Assembly: GCF_006575665.1 (NCBI RefSeq)
Contig: NZ_CP041253.1
Span: forward strand, 4,253,001 to 4,317,000
Direction: 5' to 3'
Source of the DNA: Echinicola soli
GTDB taxonomy: Bacteria; Bacteroidota; Bacteroidia; Cytophagales; Cyclobacteriaceae
DNA: 64,000 nt
This document shows positions 33,854 through 44,666 of the stretch, piece after piece (positions within the stretch are counted from its first letter, which is position 1; the number at the start of each line of letters is the position of its first letter). A program made the translations under genes and the position numbers. Below the pieces are notes generated by a model that did no database searches, was not told the origin of the DNA, and saw only the letters and a program-made list of their open reading frames with translations.

Positions 33854-34929
33854 GTTTGGTTATTTACGTAAGAAAATATATCAAAAACGGGTAAAATCCC
33901 TTTGCTAAAAGATGTTTATTTAAGTTATAAAAAAGATCAAAGAATCCTTTCGCTGTGACAGGTAAAATAGGTTATTTATTTCGAATCTAAATTTACCGCT
34001 CCATATGGATTTATAGTGGGCAAATATTCAAGGCCGCTTTTTTCACAACTGTTTCACAATCCTTCGTAAGTGAAGGATTTTGTGACCTGTCTAGAGATAA
34101 TTGACATTAAAGATTTACTATGGGTAAACTGAGCACTAGCGGGCTATGGAGATCGAAGCATCGCGTGGACGGATGAATTTGGGTACCCATGCTCCTGATG
34201 CAGTCGATAATGATATATGTTTTCCTTGCCCATGGTCAGTACCTACGGCACTGTTAGGATGCTGTATCCAATTTCTGGTACCAAGCCAATGCTCCTAACG
34301 GAGCATCCCTGCTGACACTTCTGTCGGCTAAAATAGTGAGAAGGGAGTCCTGGCCAATGCCACTAGGTATTTAAGCCTGGTAAAATCAGGTTGCCTCCAG
34401 GGGGCTTTGTGCCGTAGGAACAAAACTATTCCCCTGATCTAGGATCAAGCAATATTTCTGGGGGCGGGAGAAGATTTATATTCATTTGGTATGTCGCCAC
34501 GAAGTCGCCAAGACACGAAGTGTTTTGTAGGCGGATTCCAAATTTCATGGAAAACAAACAGCTTTGGGTCTTAGAATCTTTGTGGCAAAAAAACAAAAAA
34601 GAAATCCTTTTAAAATAAAGGGATTCATGCCCTCAACTTTTTCGCTTGCCTCCTTTTTAGCACATTTTGAGGACCAAGCAATATTTCTGGAAGATGAGAG
34701 ATTTCCAGGTGGTTTTGGTAAGCATATTTCTCTTTAATTTAGCAATAGGAATGCGTGCTCCAGTATAAAAAAATCAGCGTAAATCTTATTAATCTGCATC
34801 ATCTGCGTGCTATCGAAACCAACCCTAATCCCCCCAGCTTTTCCGCTTGATCCCTGATCTATCCGCACAAGTGGGACAGTCCCGTGGATAATTTACCCAC
34901 AGTATTCCATATAGAACCTTAAAAAATTC

Positions 34930-35083
34930 CTGGAGTCCGAGAAAACAATCGTCAAATTTAAAAAATCAACTGTTTTCACCCCTATATCCCCTAAAGGGGT
35001 TATTTTAGGGATTGGAATAAAAACCCTCAAATTTTTATTTAAAGACAGTTTTTGATCATATTTGAAATTTAGTCGGACGCCAG
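34930..35083. mobile_element. MITE family 2, copy 2 (154 bp)
   Basis: Starts CTGGAGTCCGA and ends TCGGACGCCAG, the best-preserved pair of inverted ends of the three copies. The interior matches copies 1 and 3 but is missing about 13 bases after CCCCTAAAGG. I see no flanking duplication. Confidence 0.7.
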
Positions 35084-35566
35084 TAATGAACTACCCCGAC
35101 GCAGAGCGTCGAGAAATTCTTCAGATTAAAAAATCAAAGAAGCGGGATGGAACAGGCGCAGGCGTGCCTGTCCAGCAACCGTATAGACCTGATGCAGATC
35201 AGTACAAAAAGGTAGCTAGCTGCCTAAATGGAGGAGCTTACCTGTGTGAGTGCTGGCGTTGATTTAGCCCGGAATTAATGCCGTTTAGATAAGAGCAGGC
35301 AGTGACCAAGCTGTCATTCCGACCCCGACAGATCGGGAAAGGATCTGTCGTCAGCCCCGCATGGTTACCGGGGACATACGTTGACTAAGCGGCATTGAAC
35401 CTAGGTTTAGTCAAATAGCTCACCGCAGCGGGTTTTATTTGTTCCTTTTTTGAGCTGGAGCAAAAAAGAAACAAAGATCAGGAGGTAAAAATCACGCTGA
35501 AATTTAGCTTATAGAGATCAACGTTATCTATGTTTCATTAATTTTCCTTTCTCTCCCAAGAAACCC

Positions 35567-35574
35567 TATATTTG
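35567..35574 (+). promoter_or_regulatory. Bacteroidota-type -7 box of tyrS
   Basis: TATATTTG fits the TAnnTTTG consensus of the Bacteroidota primary sigma factor, 36 bases before the tyrS ATG. No clear -33 TTG is seen. Confidence 0.6.
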
Positions 35575-35609
35575 CAGCTTAAAATTGATCGAAAATACTC
35601 AAAGATACC

Positions 35610-36908
35610 ATGAACAACTTTATTGAAGAGCTGCGTTGGCGAGGCATGGTCCAGGACATGACTCCGGAATTGGAAGAGCACCTTAACAAAGGCATCACCT
35701 CAGCCTATCTGGGCTTTGATCCCACGGCAGATTCTTTGCATATAGGACATTTGGTGGGTGTGATGACCCTTCTCCACTTTCAGCGTTCCGGCCATAAGCC
35801 CATCGCATTGGTAGGTGGAGCGACGGGCATGATCGGAGACCCTTCGTTCAAATCTGCTGAGCGAAATCTCTTGGATAAAGAGACATTGGATAAAAATATC
35901 GCCGGTATCCAAAAGCAGTTGGGCAAATTCCTCAACTTCGAGGATGACCAAGCCAACAAAGCTGAATTGGTGAACAATTATGACTGGATGGCTGAATTTT
36001 CATTTTTGGAATTTATCAGAGATGTGGGCAAACACATCACCGTAAACTACATGATGGCCAAGGATAGCGTAAAGCGTAGGCTTGAGGATGGCAATGGCCT
36101 GTCGTTTACGGAATTCACTTATCAGCTTATCCAAGGGTATGATTTTTACCACTTGTGGAAAAATAAAAACTGCACCATGCAGCTGGGAGGATCTGACCAA
36201 TGGGGAAATATCGTCACCGGAACAGAACTTATCAGAAGAAAAGAGGGAGGCAGTGCTTTTGCGCTTACCGTTCCTTTGATCACCAAAGCAGATGGTTCCA
36301 AATTTGGCAAGACCGAAGGAGGAAGTGTTTGGCTGGATCCAGAGAAAACTTCTCCGTATGCATTTTACCAATTTTGGCTGAATGTTTCTGATGAAGACGC
36401 TTCCAAATATATCCGCATTTTCACCACATTGGAGCAGGCTACCATCGAAGGTCTGGAAAAAGAACATGCAGAAGCCCCTCACCTGAGGATTCTCCAAAAG
36501 GAAATTGCCAAGGAAATCACCATCATGGTCCACTCTGGGGAAGACTATGAAATGGCTTTGAAGGCTTCTTCCATCCTTTTTGGAAAGTCATCCATCGAAG
36601 ACTTGGCAGCCCTTGATGAGCGGACATTTCTTCAGGTATTTGATGGTGTTGACCAAGTGGAATTGACTAAAACTGAATTTGAAGAAATTGATGGCGTCCT
36701 CGACTTACTTGGAGAAAAAGGCCAGGGAGTCATCTTTAATTCAAAAGGTGAAGCTCGCAAAATGATCCAAGGAGGCGGTGTGAGCATCAATAAAAACAAG
36801 CTCTCCGATCCACAGGACACTACAGATGGACTGGAACTCCTTCAGGGAAAATACCTTCTCGTTCAGAAAGGCAAAAAGAATTATTTTATCATCAAAATAA
36901 TCAACTAA
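35610..36908 (+). CDS. tyrS: Tyrosyl-tRNA synthetase
   Basis: 432 residues. Class I signature HIGHLVG (about residue 46), tyrosine-site [12 protein letters not shown] and [16 protein letters not shown]-like loop KFGKTEGG, and a C-terminal S4 RNA-binding domain ([19 protein letters not shown]). Charges tRNA-Tyr with tyrosine in the cytoplasm. A TATATTTG box lies upstream and a long hairpin downstream, so it is probably monocistronic. Confidence 0.97.
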   Translation: MNNFIEELRWRGMVQDMTPELEEHLNKGITSAYLGFDPTADSLHIGHLVGVMTLLHFQRSGHKPIALVGGATGMIGDPSFKSAERNLLDKETLDKNIAGIQKQLGKFLNFEDDQANKAELVNNYDWMAEFSFLEFIRDVGKHITVNYMMAKDSVKRRLEDGNGLSFTEFTYQLIQGYDFYHLWKNKNCTMQLGGSDQWGNIVTGTELIRRKEGGSAFALTVPLITKADGSKFGKTEGGSVWLDPEKTSPYAFYQFWLNVSDEDASKYIRIFTTLEQATIEGLEKEHAEAPHLRILQKEIAKEITIMVHSGEDYEMALKASSILFGKSSIEDLAALDERTFLQVFDGVDQVELTKTEFEEIDGVLDLLGEKGQGVIFNSKGEARKMIQGGGVSINKNKLSDPQDTTDGLELLQGKYLLVQKGKKNYFIIKIIN

Positions 36909-36917
36909 CCTACTGAC

Positions 36918-36989
36918 AGAGACTGTCTCATAATGGCGTATGTATGGTATCACTACTTGCCATATCGGTTTTCATTGGAGACAGTCTCT
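36918..36989 (+). terminator. Terminator-like hairpin after tyrS
   Basis: AGAGACTGTCTC and its exact reverse complement separated by 48 bases, starting 10 bases after the tyrS stop. Same arm family as the terminator at 22,883. There is only a short T-run, so activity is uncertain. Confidence 0.5.
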
Positions 36990-37193
36990 ATTTACCTATA
37001 TTAACCCTGATTTAAGTTTTCTGATTTTTTTCAAATATAAACCACTGATCACAAATCCAGTAATTACATTATCAGGCTAGATAACCAACAAGGTATTGGC
37101 ATAATTTTGGTAATTTTTAGTTTGAACCATTATCGATTTTAAATAAAGTTCAATATCTTTAAACTCGGTTTAACATAAATACTTTTTAGTGCA

Positions 37194-37895
37194 ATGGGAG
37201 TTTACGAAAGACAAAAAAAGGAAAAAGAAATTCTGGAGGCTGCTATTAGTCTATTTGCCTCTAAAGGCTATCATGCCACCAAAATGGATGAAGTAGCGAA
37301 ACAAGCCAAAATGAGCAAGGGGCTGATTTATTTTTATTATAAAAACAAAGAAGACCTTTATATGGCCGTGACCAAAAAGGCCTACGAACAACTAAAGGAA
37401 ATCTTCAGGGATACACAAAAGACCAAAGGAAAATCAGGGATTGACCTGATCACCATATTGATCGATCAGTTTATCCAATTTACGACGGAGAACAAGATGT
37501 ACCAAGAAGCCATTTTGAATTTCATGGGCCTAATGGCACAGTACAATGATCCTGAGAAAAAGAAGCTAATGGATCCCCTAATTCTGGACAGTCCAAACTT
37601 CAATGAACTGCTCGAAATCCACCATGATCCCGCAAAAATCGGTATTCAATTAATATCCCATGGGGTAAGAGACGGCTCCATGCGGCCGGACTTGCAGCCG
37701 GAAATCACCTTTTATACTATCTGGACGATGATGATCGGCTATGAGCGCCTAATGGGACCTATCGAGTATGAGAAAAAAGAAGTTAAGATCAGTCAAGAGA
37801 ACTGGAAAAATGGCTTTATCAAACTGATCCACGAAATGCTGAAAGGCACTATTCAGGCACAAAGGCCAAAAGCCGTCCAAGGCAGCTTATTCTAG
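37194..37895 (+). CDS. TetR/AcrR-family transcriptional regulator
   Basis: 233 residues. N-terminal helix-turn-helix ILEAAISLFASKGYHATKMDEVAKQAKMSKGLIYFYYKNKEDLY is typical of TetR repressors, followed by an all-helical ligand-binding domain. No obvious target gene is adjacent, so the regulon is unknown. Confidence 0.92.
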   Translation: MGVYERQKKEKEILEAAISLFASKGYHATKMDEVAKQAKMSKGLIYFYYKNKEDLYMAVTKKAYEQLKEIFRDTQKTKGKSGIDLITILIDQFIQFTTENKMYQEAILNFMGLMAQYNDPEKKKLMDPLILDSPNFNELLEIHHDPAKIGIQLISHGVRDGSMRPDLQPEITFYTIWTMMIGYERLMGPIEYEKKEVKISQENWKNGFIKLIHEMLKGTIQAQRPKAVQGSLF

Positions 37896-38467
37896 ACCTA
37901 TATAACGGAATCATGAAGGCGCTATCAAGGTAATTGGAGGAAGGTGGATAGCGGCAAATGATCTGGTGGCTTAGTATCTCTGTGGCTTCCATTTTTAGGA
38001 CCACAAAAGCACTAAGGCGCAAAAAGGTTTAGTTGTATCTTGGATACAGCCGAATCGCTTGGCGGATATACAATCGATGTGGAATTGGATTAAAAATTCA
38101 ATGCTCCACGTTCCCCGGCACAGCTGACGGAACAACAGGCAGTTCCGAATCTTGGTGGCTTCCATTGTTGGGGACTCAAAGACGCAATATACCTATGTGA
38201 TTAGCCCCATTGTTTGATCCGGTAATTGCTGGTAAAACTGGAAGATTTGAATTCCCTTGTTTCACCCAGAGTTGTTCCTTTAGCGGACCGGGCTTTTCAA
38301 GACATCGTTACTGAATGCCATTTCATTCAAATTGAATACCGATACGGATCCCTGTCTCCTCTTGAGTCTAATTACAAACTGCCTAGAAAAGACTATTTTT
38401 TGAAAAAATAACACCAAATCACCCAAACTATTTCGCTAAATTTTCTATCTTAATCAAACAATTTTTC
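37896..38467. other. Intergenic region between tetR-type gene and SDR gene
   Basis: Degenerate sequence with fragments reminiscent of repeats elsewhere (CTAAGGCGCAAAAAGG, TCTTGGTGGCTTCC). The 61-codon frame at 38,226-38,411 has no recognisable features. No gene is called. Confidence 0.5.
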
Positions 38468-38488
38468 ATGATCAAAACCTGTAATCAA

Positions 38489-39256
38489 ATGGATCTATCG
38501 TCATTGTTTTCTCTAAACAATAAAGTAGCACTCATTACTGGTGCAAGTAAAGGAATTGGCTTAAGTATAGCTGAATTTTTTGCTGCTGCTGGAGCAAAAG
38601 TAGTCATCTGCAGTAGACACCAAGAGAAATTAGATGAAATCGCTAAAAAATTATATGCAAAAGGCTACGACATCATGGGAATAGCCTGCAATGTAGGCCG
38701 ACCAGAGGAACTGTCACATTTAGTGAAGCAAACGGTCAATGCATACGGACAAATAGACATCTTGGTAAATAATGCCGGAACCAATCCTTATTTTGGGCCT
38801 GTCCATGAAACTTCACTAGAACTGTTTGATAAAATCATGGATGTGAACGTAAAAGCCCCCTTTGAGCTTTCCAAGCTATGCCTCCCCCATCTACGGAAGT
38901 CTTCACAGGCATCCATCATCAATATCAGCTCTATTGGGGCCCTGTCCCCAGAGCCTCAACTGGGCATTTACAGTGTAAGCAAATCCGCCCTCCACTCCCT
39001 GACAAAAGTATGCGCCAAGGAATGGGGACAACAAAAGATCCGTGTAAACGCCATATGTCCAGGAATCATCAAAACGGATTTTAGCAAAGCCCTTTGGGAC
39101 AATGACCAAATTATGGATGTAATCATGAAAAGACTCGCTTTAAAGCGACTTGGAAAAACCGAAGAAATAGCTGCATTAGCACTTTTTCTCGCCTCTCCTG
39201 CTGCGAGTTATATCTCAGGCAGTATCTTTACCGTGGACGGTGGATTTACCAGCTAA
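38489..39256 (+). CDS. Short-chain dehydrogenase/reductase
   Basis: 255 residues from the ATG at 38,489 (MDLSSLFSLNNKVALITG); an upstream in-frame ATG at 38,468 would add seven residues. Classical SDR: TGASKGIG cofactor loop, NNAG, catalytic Ser in NISSIGALS, YSVSK active-site Tyr-Lys, and the C-terminal GSIFTVDGGFTS. Reduces or oxidises a ketone or alcohol with NAD(P)(H). It overlaps the convergent BrkB-like gene by four bases. Confidence 0.9.
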   Translation: MDLSSLFSLNNKVALITGASKGIGLSIAEFFAAAGAKVVICSRHQEKLDEIAKKLYAKGYDIMGIACNVGRPEELSHLVKQTVNAYGQIDILVNNAGTNPYFGPVHETSLELFDKIMDVNVKAPFELSKLCLPHLRKSSQASIINISSIGALSPEPQLGIYSVSKSALHSLTKVCAKEWGQQKIRVNAICPGIIKTDFSKALWDNDQIMDVIMKRLALKRLGKTEEIAALALFLASPAASYISGSIFTVDGGFTS

Positions 39257-40176
39257 TTCTCCTCATCGGTATTGTCTATTTCCTTTAATTCTATCTTCAC
39301 GGCATTTCTTACTGGACGTATGCCCCTTCCTGTATTTTCGGCAATATAGAAGGTGACCTGAGCTCCATAGAGGAAAATGATCACAGAATAATATACCCAA
39401 ACTAAAAAGATCACCAGCGAACCAGCCGCTCCATAAGCACTTCCTATATCACTGTTTCCCAAGTAAAATCCAATCAGGTATTTACCCAAGGCAAAAAGCA
39501 GCATCGTACAAATAGCACCTAGCCAAACGGATCGCCACTTCACCTGGGCGTCAGGTAATATTTTATACATCAATCCAAAAATCAAAACCATCATGGCCTG
39601 AGTGATAACAAAATTGGTTATGGCAGCCAAATAGCTGGAAAGTCCATCAAAAAGCGTCGATAGCTCATTGAAAAAGATAACAATAGCCGTATCAATCACC
39701 AATGAAATCAACAATACAAATCCAATGGAAGCCACCATCGAAAAGCTAAGCAAGCGGTTGACGATAAACTTGATCAATCCTTTTTGGGGCTTTGGTTTAA
39801 TATGCCAAATATGGTTAATGCTATTCTGCAAACTCACAAAAACCGTAGTGGCACTAAAAAGTAACACCCCAATCGCTATGGTACTGGCCCAAAACCCATC
39901 CACATCCAACGTCGCATTATAAATGATCTCATCCAGCATGTTGGCCATCTCCATGCCGCTAAGATCGGATAGTTGTGTCAGCAGTTCATCCCGGACTTCT
40001 CCTTTATTGTAAAATGTAGCCCCAATATTTAGCACTATAATCAATAAGGCAGGCATGCTGAAGATCGTATAAAACGCTATACTCGCCGCGAACGTCATGG
40101 AGTCACTTTGTCCAAATCCCTTGACACTATCAATAAGTATCGTAAAAATGGTAAACTTTCTAAGCTTCTTTATCAT
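39253..40176 (-). CDS. YihY/BrkB-family membrane protein
   Basis: 307 residues, about six membrane helices, with the family landmarks MTFAASIAFYTIFSMPALLII near the start, SLQNSINHIWHIKPKP in the middle, and LGKYLIGFYLGNSDIGSAYGAAGSLVIFLVWVYYSVIIFLYGAQ near the end. Inner-membrane protein of unknown transport role; it is not ribonuclease BN as once annotated in this family. Confidence 0.9.
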   Translation of the reverse strand: MIKKLRKFTIFTILIDSVKGFGQSDSMTFAASIAFYTIFSMPALLIIVLNIGATFYNKGEVRDELLTQLSDLSGMEMANMLDEIIYNATLDVDGFWASTIAIGVLLFSATTVFVSLQNSINHIWHIKPKPQKGLIKFIVNRLLSFSMVASIGFVLLISLVIDTAIVIFFNELSTLFDGLSSYLAAITNFVITQAMMVLIFGLMYKILPDAQVKWRSVWLGAICTMLLFALGKYLIGFYLGNSDIGSAYGAAGSLVIFLVWVYYSVIIFLYGAQVTFYIAENTGRGIRPVRNAVKIELKEIDNTDEEN

Positions 40177-40307
40177 AAGGCGTTAGTTTATAGAAACAAA
40201 ACAAAATGTATGCCTTCACAATCACATACGCAACCTTAATGTGTAAAAAAATCCAACTGATAAAGCTATCATCTACTTGATAATAACCTTCACCGAGAAA
40301 TGTACGC

Positions 40308-40871
40308 TTAAAGAATTCCTTGCTCGGGATACTTGCCGGTTACATTTCTACCAAAGGCTTTGATCTCTTCCATCTGCCCTTGCAGATCACCATTAGGGTA
40401 TATTGCAGGGCCTATTCCGGCATGTTTCTTTTTATAGTCCAAGAATCCAATAACAATCGGTACCCCTGCGCCATCGGCCACATGATAGAACCCGGATTTC
40501 CAACGCTTGGCATAGCTTCTGGTTCCTTCGGGAGTGACCATGATTACCAGTTCATCACTCGTTTTGATAAGTTCGATCATTGCCTCAGTATACGTTTGTT
40601 TCCGCTTGCCTGCTATCCGCTTCCTATCAATAGAAATGCCTCCTAGCCCTCTAATAAGCCATCCCAAAGGTCCTACCATAACCTCTTTTTTGATCGTAAA
40701 CCGCACCGGTACATCCAAGATATAAAAGGCTGCGCGAGCATACAACAAATCCCAATTACTGGTATGCGGGATCGCCACCATAACGGCTTTTTTTAAGCCT
40801 TCGGGAAAATTCCCCTTCACTTTCCAACCGGTAAGCCAAAAAACCAACCGAGACAATAACTTCATCATCAA
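40308..40871 (-). CDS. PlsC-type lysophospholipid acyltransferase
   Basis: 187 residues. Acyltransferase motifs: HTSNWD (HX4D catalytic dyad), GGISIDRKR and PEGTRSYAKRWKSGFYH. Transfers an acyl chain to a lysophospholipid or related acceptor at the membrane. It lies eight bases after the patatin gene in the MBL-patatin-PlsC operon, so lipid turnover or remodelling is a plausible shared role. Confidence 0.9.
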   Translation of the reverse strand: MMMKLLSRLVFWLTGWKVKGNFPEGLKKAVMVAIPHTSNWDLLYARAAFYILDVPVRFTIKKEVMVGPLGWLIRGLGGISIDRKRIAGKRKQTYTEAMIELIKTSDELVIMVTPEGTRSYAKRWKSGFYHVADGAGVPIVIGFLDYKKKHAGIGPAIYPNGDLQGQMEEIKAFGRNVTGKYPEQGIL

Positions 40872-40879
40872 GTTTCCTT

Positions 40880-41668
40880 TTATTGATTTACTTCACCCAG
40901 CTTCATCAAGCCCTCATTATAGGTGATAAAACGCTGAGCGGATTCGTATCCTGCTGCAAAGATATCTGCTGCTTTTTTGATATCAAAAACCCCATAACGT
41001 GCAAGGCCCTGTGGCTCGATAAAAAAGTCACATTTATTTTTACGGGTATATACATTATAATTCATGGACATGATCACGGTGCGCTCGATTAACCTTTTCA
41101 TATTGGAGACATTGGTTTCTTCATGAAGGTGGTTACAGTTTATACCAATGATATCATCACAGCGACCTTCAAGAGGCTCTACTGGCAGATTGTTCAATGC
41201 CCCACCATCTATATAGAACTTACCATCGATCTGTATGGGATCAAAAATCCCCGGAATACAACAAGAGGCCATCAATGGCTTGATCAGTTCTCCTTGGGAA
41301 AAATACACCACTTTCCCTCTACTGATTTCAGTTGCTGTGATGCTTAAGGGAATTTCGAGGCTTTCAAACGTGTTTTCTGGCAAATGCACTTCAAAAAGCT
41401 GTTTCAAAGAATCCATTTTAAGAATTCCTGTCCAGCTGATAGCCGGCCTCATAAACTTGAAATAATTGGTGTTTATGATAATATCGAGGATCGCATCAGG
41501 CTTCAATCCTTGACAATAAAGTGCACCCACAATTGCTCCGGCACTGGTCCCCGAAACCCTGCTTGGCTTAATGCCAATCTCTTCCAATGCCTTCAAAATG
41601 CCAAGGTGGGCAATTCCCCTCACCCCACCACCCGAAAGTGCTATACCGATATTATGATTAGAGCTCAC
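40880..41668 (-). CDS. Patatin-like phospholipase
   Basis: 262 residues. Oxyanion loop GGGVRGIAHLGIL, nucleophile elbow GTSAG and catalytic Asp in DGGALNNLPVEPL: the complete Ser-Asp dyad. RssA-like size, with no signal peptide, so cytoplasmic or peripheral. Overlaps the upstream MBL gene by 11 bases and precedes a PlsC acyltransferase by 8, forming a tight operon. Confidence 0.9.
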   Translation of the reverse strand: MSSNHNIGIALSGGGVRGIAHLGILKALEEIGIKPSRVSGTSAGAIVGALYCQGLKPDAILDIIINTNYFKFMRPAISWTGILKMDSLKQLFEVHLPENTFESLEIPLSITATEISRGKVVYFSQGELIKPLMASCCIPGIFDPIQIDGKFYIDGGALNNLPVEPLEGRCDDIIGINCNHLHEETNVSNMKRLIERTVIMSMNYNVYTRKNKCDFFIEPQGLARYGVFDIKKAADIFAAGYESAQRFITYNEGLMKLGEVNQ

Positions 41669-42500
41669 TCAGTGAAAATGTTTTGTCCAGCCTTACACCC
41701 TTTTCGGTCATTTTCACTGTACAGCATTCATGGACAGGGTCATGCTCCAGAAAAAGGATATATTCATTTTTCGCTGCCTCCTCCAAAAACGCTTGTTTTT
41801 CTTTCAAGGTTATCAAGGGCCGTGTATCGTATCCCATGACATAAGCCAGTGGTATATGGCCTACGGAAGGAAGCAGGTCTGCTGCAAAGATAATGGTTTT
41901 TCCCTTGTATTGGATTCGCGGTATCATCTGTTTATCCGTGTGGCCATCAGCTGTAAAGAAGCTAAAACCTGAAAACAACTCTCCTTTATCAGGATCGAGA
42001 AAATTCAATTGGCCACTTTCCTGCATCGGTAAAATATTTTCTTCCAAAAACGACGCTTTCTCACGTGCATTGGGGACTGTGGCCCACTTCCAGTGATCTT
42101 CATTGCTCCAGTACTGGGCATTCTTAAAGGTCATTTCAAGTTCCTCTGTTCCGGCCTTGTACCGAACCCCTCCTCCACAGTGGTCAAAATGAAGATGGGT
42201 TAAAAAATTATCCGTTACATCATCCACCTGAAATCCCGCCTTTTTCAAAGAGCCATCAAGACTGAAATCTCCATGCAGATAATAATGTGAAAAAAATTTG
42301 TCATTTTGTTTATTGCCTATTCCATTATCGATTAATACAAGGCGGTCCCTTTCTTCCACGAGCAAACAACGCATTGCCCAAGTACACATATTGTTTTTGT
42401 CGGCAGGATTGGTACGTTGCCACAGTGTCTTGGGCACCACACCAAACATGGCCCCGCCATCCAATTTAAAAAAGCCTGTATTGATCACATGAAGTTTCAT
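41658..42500 (-). CDS. Metallo-beta-lactamase-fold hydrolase
   Basis: 280 residues with the metal-binding motif THLHFDHCGG, a second ligand in TADGHTDKQM and a third Asp in FAADLLPSVGHIP, ending in FLEHDPVHECC. Resembles lactonase/esterase-like members of the MBL superfamily. First gene of the operon with patatin and PlsC genes. Substrate unknown. Confidence 0.9.
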   Translation of the reverse strand: MKLHVINTGFFKLDGGAMFGVVPKTLWQRTNPADKNNMCTWAMRCLLVEERDRLVLIDNGIGNKQNDKFFSHYYLHGDFSLDGSLKKAGFQVDDVTDNFLTHLHFDHCGGGVRYKAGTEELEMTFKNAQYWSNEDHWKWATVPNAREKASFLEENILPMQESGQLNFLDPDKGELFSGFSFFTADGHTDKQMIPRIQYKGKTIIFAADLLPSVGHIPLAYVMGYDTRPLITLKEKQAFLEEAAKNEYILFLEHDPVHECCTVKMTEKGVRLDKTFSLSEL

Positions 42501-42567
42501 AGCCCTGTTGTTTTTCTGGGTTCACACCAATATGATTATTCATCAGTATTATAAAACACCTACAGAC

Positions 42568-42600
42568 AAAAAAGCCTCTGCTGTTTACAGAGGCTTTTTT
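42568..42600. terminator. Terminator between accA and the MBL operon
   Basis: AAAAAAGCCTCTG and CAGAGGCTTTTTT around a seven-base loop. It terminates accA transcripts on the minus strand; the T-run on both sides means it could act in either direction. Confidence 0.85.
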
Positions 42601-42618
42601 CTGGGAGTTAATACTGGT

Positions 42619-43566
42619 TTATTCCTTTACTACGCCCATCGCAGAGAACTTATTGATTCGTTGTTCAATTCGCTTCTCTGGTTTTATTTTATCCAATTCA
42701 TTCAATGCCTTTGTAATCGCTGCCTTAAGGTTTACCGCCATGGCTTTCATATCCTTATGCGCACCACCTAGGGGCTCAGGGATAATATTATCCACCAGCT
42801 TATTGCCCAGCATGTCCGAAGCTGTCAATTTCAGCGCTTCAGCAGCTTGTTCCTTATAATCCCAACTTCTCCAAAGGATGGTAGAGCAGTTTTCAGGTGA
42901 AATCACTGAATACCAAGAGTTCTCCAGCATCATTACTTTATCACCAATGGCGATGCCCAATGCTCCACCGGAAGCCCCTTCACCAATGATAATACAGATC
43001 ACGGGAACTTTCAGCATAAACATATCCCTGATATTATGGGCGATGGCCTCTCCTTGCCCTCTTTCTTCTGCTTCCAAACCAGGAAATGCACCTGGGGTAT
43101 CTATCAAGGTAACGATGGGCTTGCCGAATTTTTCGGCCATTTTCATCAGACGAAGGGCCTTTCTATATCCCTCAGGGTTAGCCATACCAAAATTACGCTC
43201 CTGACGCTGTTTGGTATTTCTTCCTTTTTGCTGTCCAATAAACATCACCGATCTACCATTGACATCTCCAAGTCCGCCGATCATGGCTTTATCATCTTTC
43301 ACGGTACGATCACCATGGAGCTCTATGAAATCATTGGTAATTTCGTATATGTAATCAAGTGAATAAGGCCGATCCGCGTGCCTGGACAACTGTACCCGTT
43401 GCCATCTGGTTAAATTTTGGAATGTTTCTTTTTTCAAAGTTTGTATTTTTTCCTCCAAAGACTCAATATCGGCTGACAAATCGATTTGCTTGCCTTTAGC
43501 CAATTCCTTCATTTCTTGAAGTTTAAGCTCTAAATCAGCAATTGGCTTTTCAAATTCTAAGACCAT
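42619..43566 (-). CDS. accA: Acetyl-CoA carboxylase carboxyltransferase subunit alpha
   Basis: 315 residues from the ATG at 43,566 ([19 protein letters not shown]), which matches the usual AccA start better than the 43,620 start. Typical helical N-terminus, then [51 protein letters not shown] and the oxyanion-forming [17 protein letters not shown]. Partners AccD to make malonyl-CoA for fatty-acid synthesis; accD is not in the window. Confidence 0.96.
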   Translation of the reverse strand: MVLEFEKPIADLELKLQEMKELAKGKQIDLSADIESLEEKIQTLKKETFQNLTRWQRVQLSRHADRPYSLDYIYEITNDFIELHGDRTVKDDKAMIGGLGDVNGRSVMFIGQQKGRNTKQRQERNFGMANPEGYRKALRLMKMAEKFGKPIVTLIDTPGAFPGLEAEERGQGEAIAHNIRDMFMLKVPVICIIIGEGASGGALGIAIGDKVMMLENSWYSVISPENCSTILWRSWDYKEQAAEALKLTASDMLGNKLVDNIIPEPLGGAHKDMKAMAVNLKAAITKALNELDKIKPEKRIEQRINKFSAMGVVKE

Positions 43567-43788
43567 ATTTACATTTTTTAACACAACAAAGATAAAAAGA
43601 TTATCCCGAAGTAAAATCATTGGCCCAACTGTCTTTCCAAATATGGCCTATGCTGATTTACAGATTTGGCGAAATATAAGGATAATTGTTTTAAAATCAA
43701 CAACTTGAATTCCTTCACTATTGTTACAAAAAATAAGACAAATTCAATAGTTCCACTTAATCGCTTTTATTCTACTGGCAAACCATTG

Positions 43789-44394
43789 TTATTTTACTTG
43801 GTCCTGGTAAATACCCTTAATAAATTTGTCTGTTTCACCAATGCCGGTTTGTTTAAGAATTCTTAACGCTTCAGGCTGAGTCATGTTGGTAGGCTTCACT
43901 TGGGAGGCTTTATAGATGATCAAATTACCTGACCATGGATCCGGTGATCCTGGAACAAACACCAACTTATCACCTTCTGGAAGCTCATCCACCAAAAAAG
44001 CCAAAACAAGACCGTCCATAGGCACCAGTACCACAGGCAAGTCTTTATTTTCCCGTATTCCAGCTGCTGATTGAAAAGTGCTTTTCATCAAACGGTAAGC
44101 TGGAAACATGGTAAGGATATTATTTTCTATCCAAGTGACAAAGGAAGCTCCCACAGCTGATGCCGCTATCAGACCAAAAAAAAAGCAGAGAACAATAATA
44201 AAAAAAGTTGTCAGTATATAACTAAAATCAAGGATCTTATCATGATCGGGATTTAACCATTCGGAAAGTTTGTAAGCCAAGGGCTGTAGTAGATGCAGTA
44301 CTTTTTCCAAAAGCACATATGCGAGCATCAATGGCAAAAGAAAAAACACCCCTCCTTTTAGGGTCTTATTGATAAAATTCAGCACTAATTTCAT
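43789..44394 (-). CDS. DUF502 membrane protein
   Basis: 201 residues from the ATG at 44,394. Two membrane helices (GGVFFLLPLMLAYVLLEKVL, YILTTFFIIVLCFFFGLIAAS) and the DUF502 pattern IPAxRxxYxxxK-like FPAYRLMKSTFQSAAG, VVLVPMDGLVLAFLVDE and VFVPGSPDPWSGNLIIY. The family is of unknown function and widespread in Bacteroidota. Confidence 0.85.
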   Translation of the reverse strand: MKLVLNFINKTLKGGVFFLLPLMLAYVLLEKVLHLLQPLAYKLSEWLNPDHDKILDFSYILTTFFIIVLCFFFGLIAASAVGASFVTWIENNILTMFPAYRLMKSTFQSAAGIRENKDLPVVLVPMDGLVLAFLVDELPEGDKLVFVPGSPDPWSGNLIIYKASQVKPTNMTQPEALRILKQTGIGETDKFIKGIYQDQVK

Positions 44395-44666
44395 AGGTAT
44401 TAGGAATTTCCAGTTAAACCACAAGAAAAGTTTTACCTAAAATAGTCATATTTCAGGTAAAACCTTCTGAAAAGAGAAATTTCATGCTGCCTCAAAAAGA
44501 GAACACTTATGCTAACTGCGGAGTTAACAGGGGCGTAGAAATTATGAATAAAAGATCCGGTATCATGGCGGTTTACAAAAATGCCTGAACTAATTCTCCC
44601 AACATTAAACCTTAAAACCTCCAAGGACACAGCGGTTTTGTGTTAAGCTATTTCCCAATCTATAAG

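Larger units (their letters stand above)
33854..35609. other. 1.75-kb intergenic region rich in repeats
   Basis: No convincing gene; a 66-codon frame at 35,062 overlaps MITE-2 and has no domain. It holds short palindromes (ATGCTCC-TAAC-GGAGCAT at about 34,290; CCTACGGCAC at about 34,243 and its inverse GTGCCGTAGG at about 34,411), a segment at 34,487-34,600 that is an inverted copy of sequence next to the tRNA-Asp cluster (47,115-47,225), MITE-2 copy 2 (34,930-35,083) and a GACAGATC-GGGAAAG-GATCTGTC hairpin near 35,327. Confidence 0.55.

Noticed and set aside
35062..35262. 66-codon frame near MITE-2 copy 2
   Set aside because: Its start lies inside the MITE and the product has no recognisable feature.
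36918..36989. T-box or other tRNA-synthetase leader
   Set aside because: The hairpin is downstream of tyrS, not upstream, and has no T-box sequence; it is better read as a terminator-like repeat.
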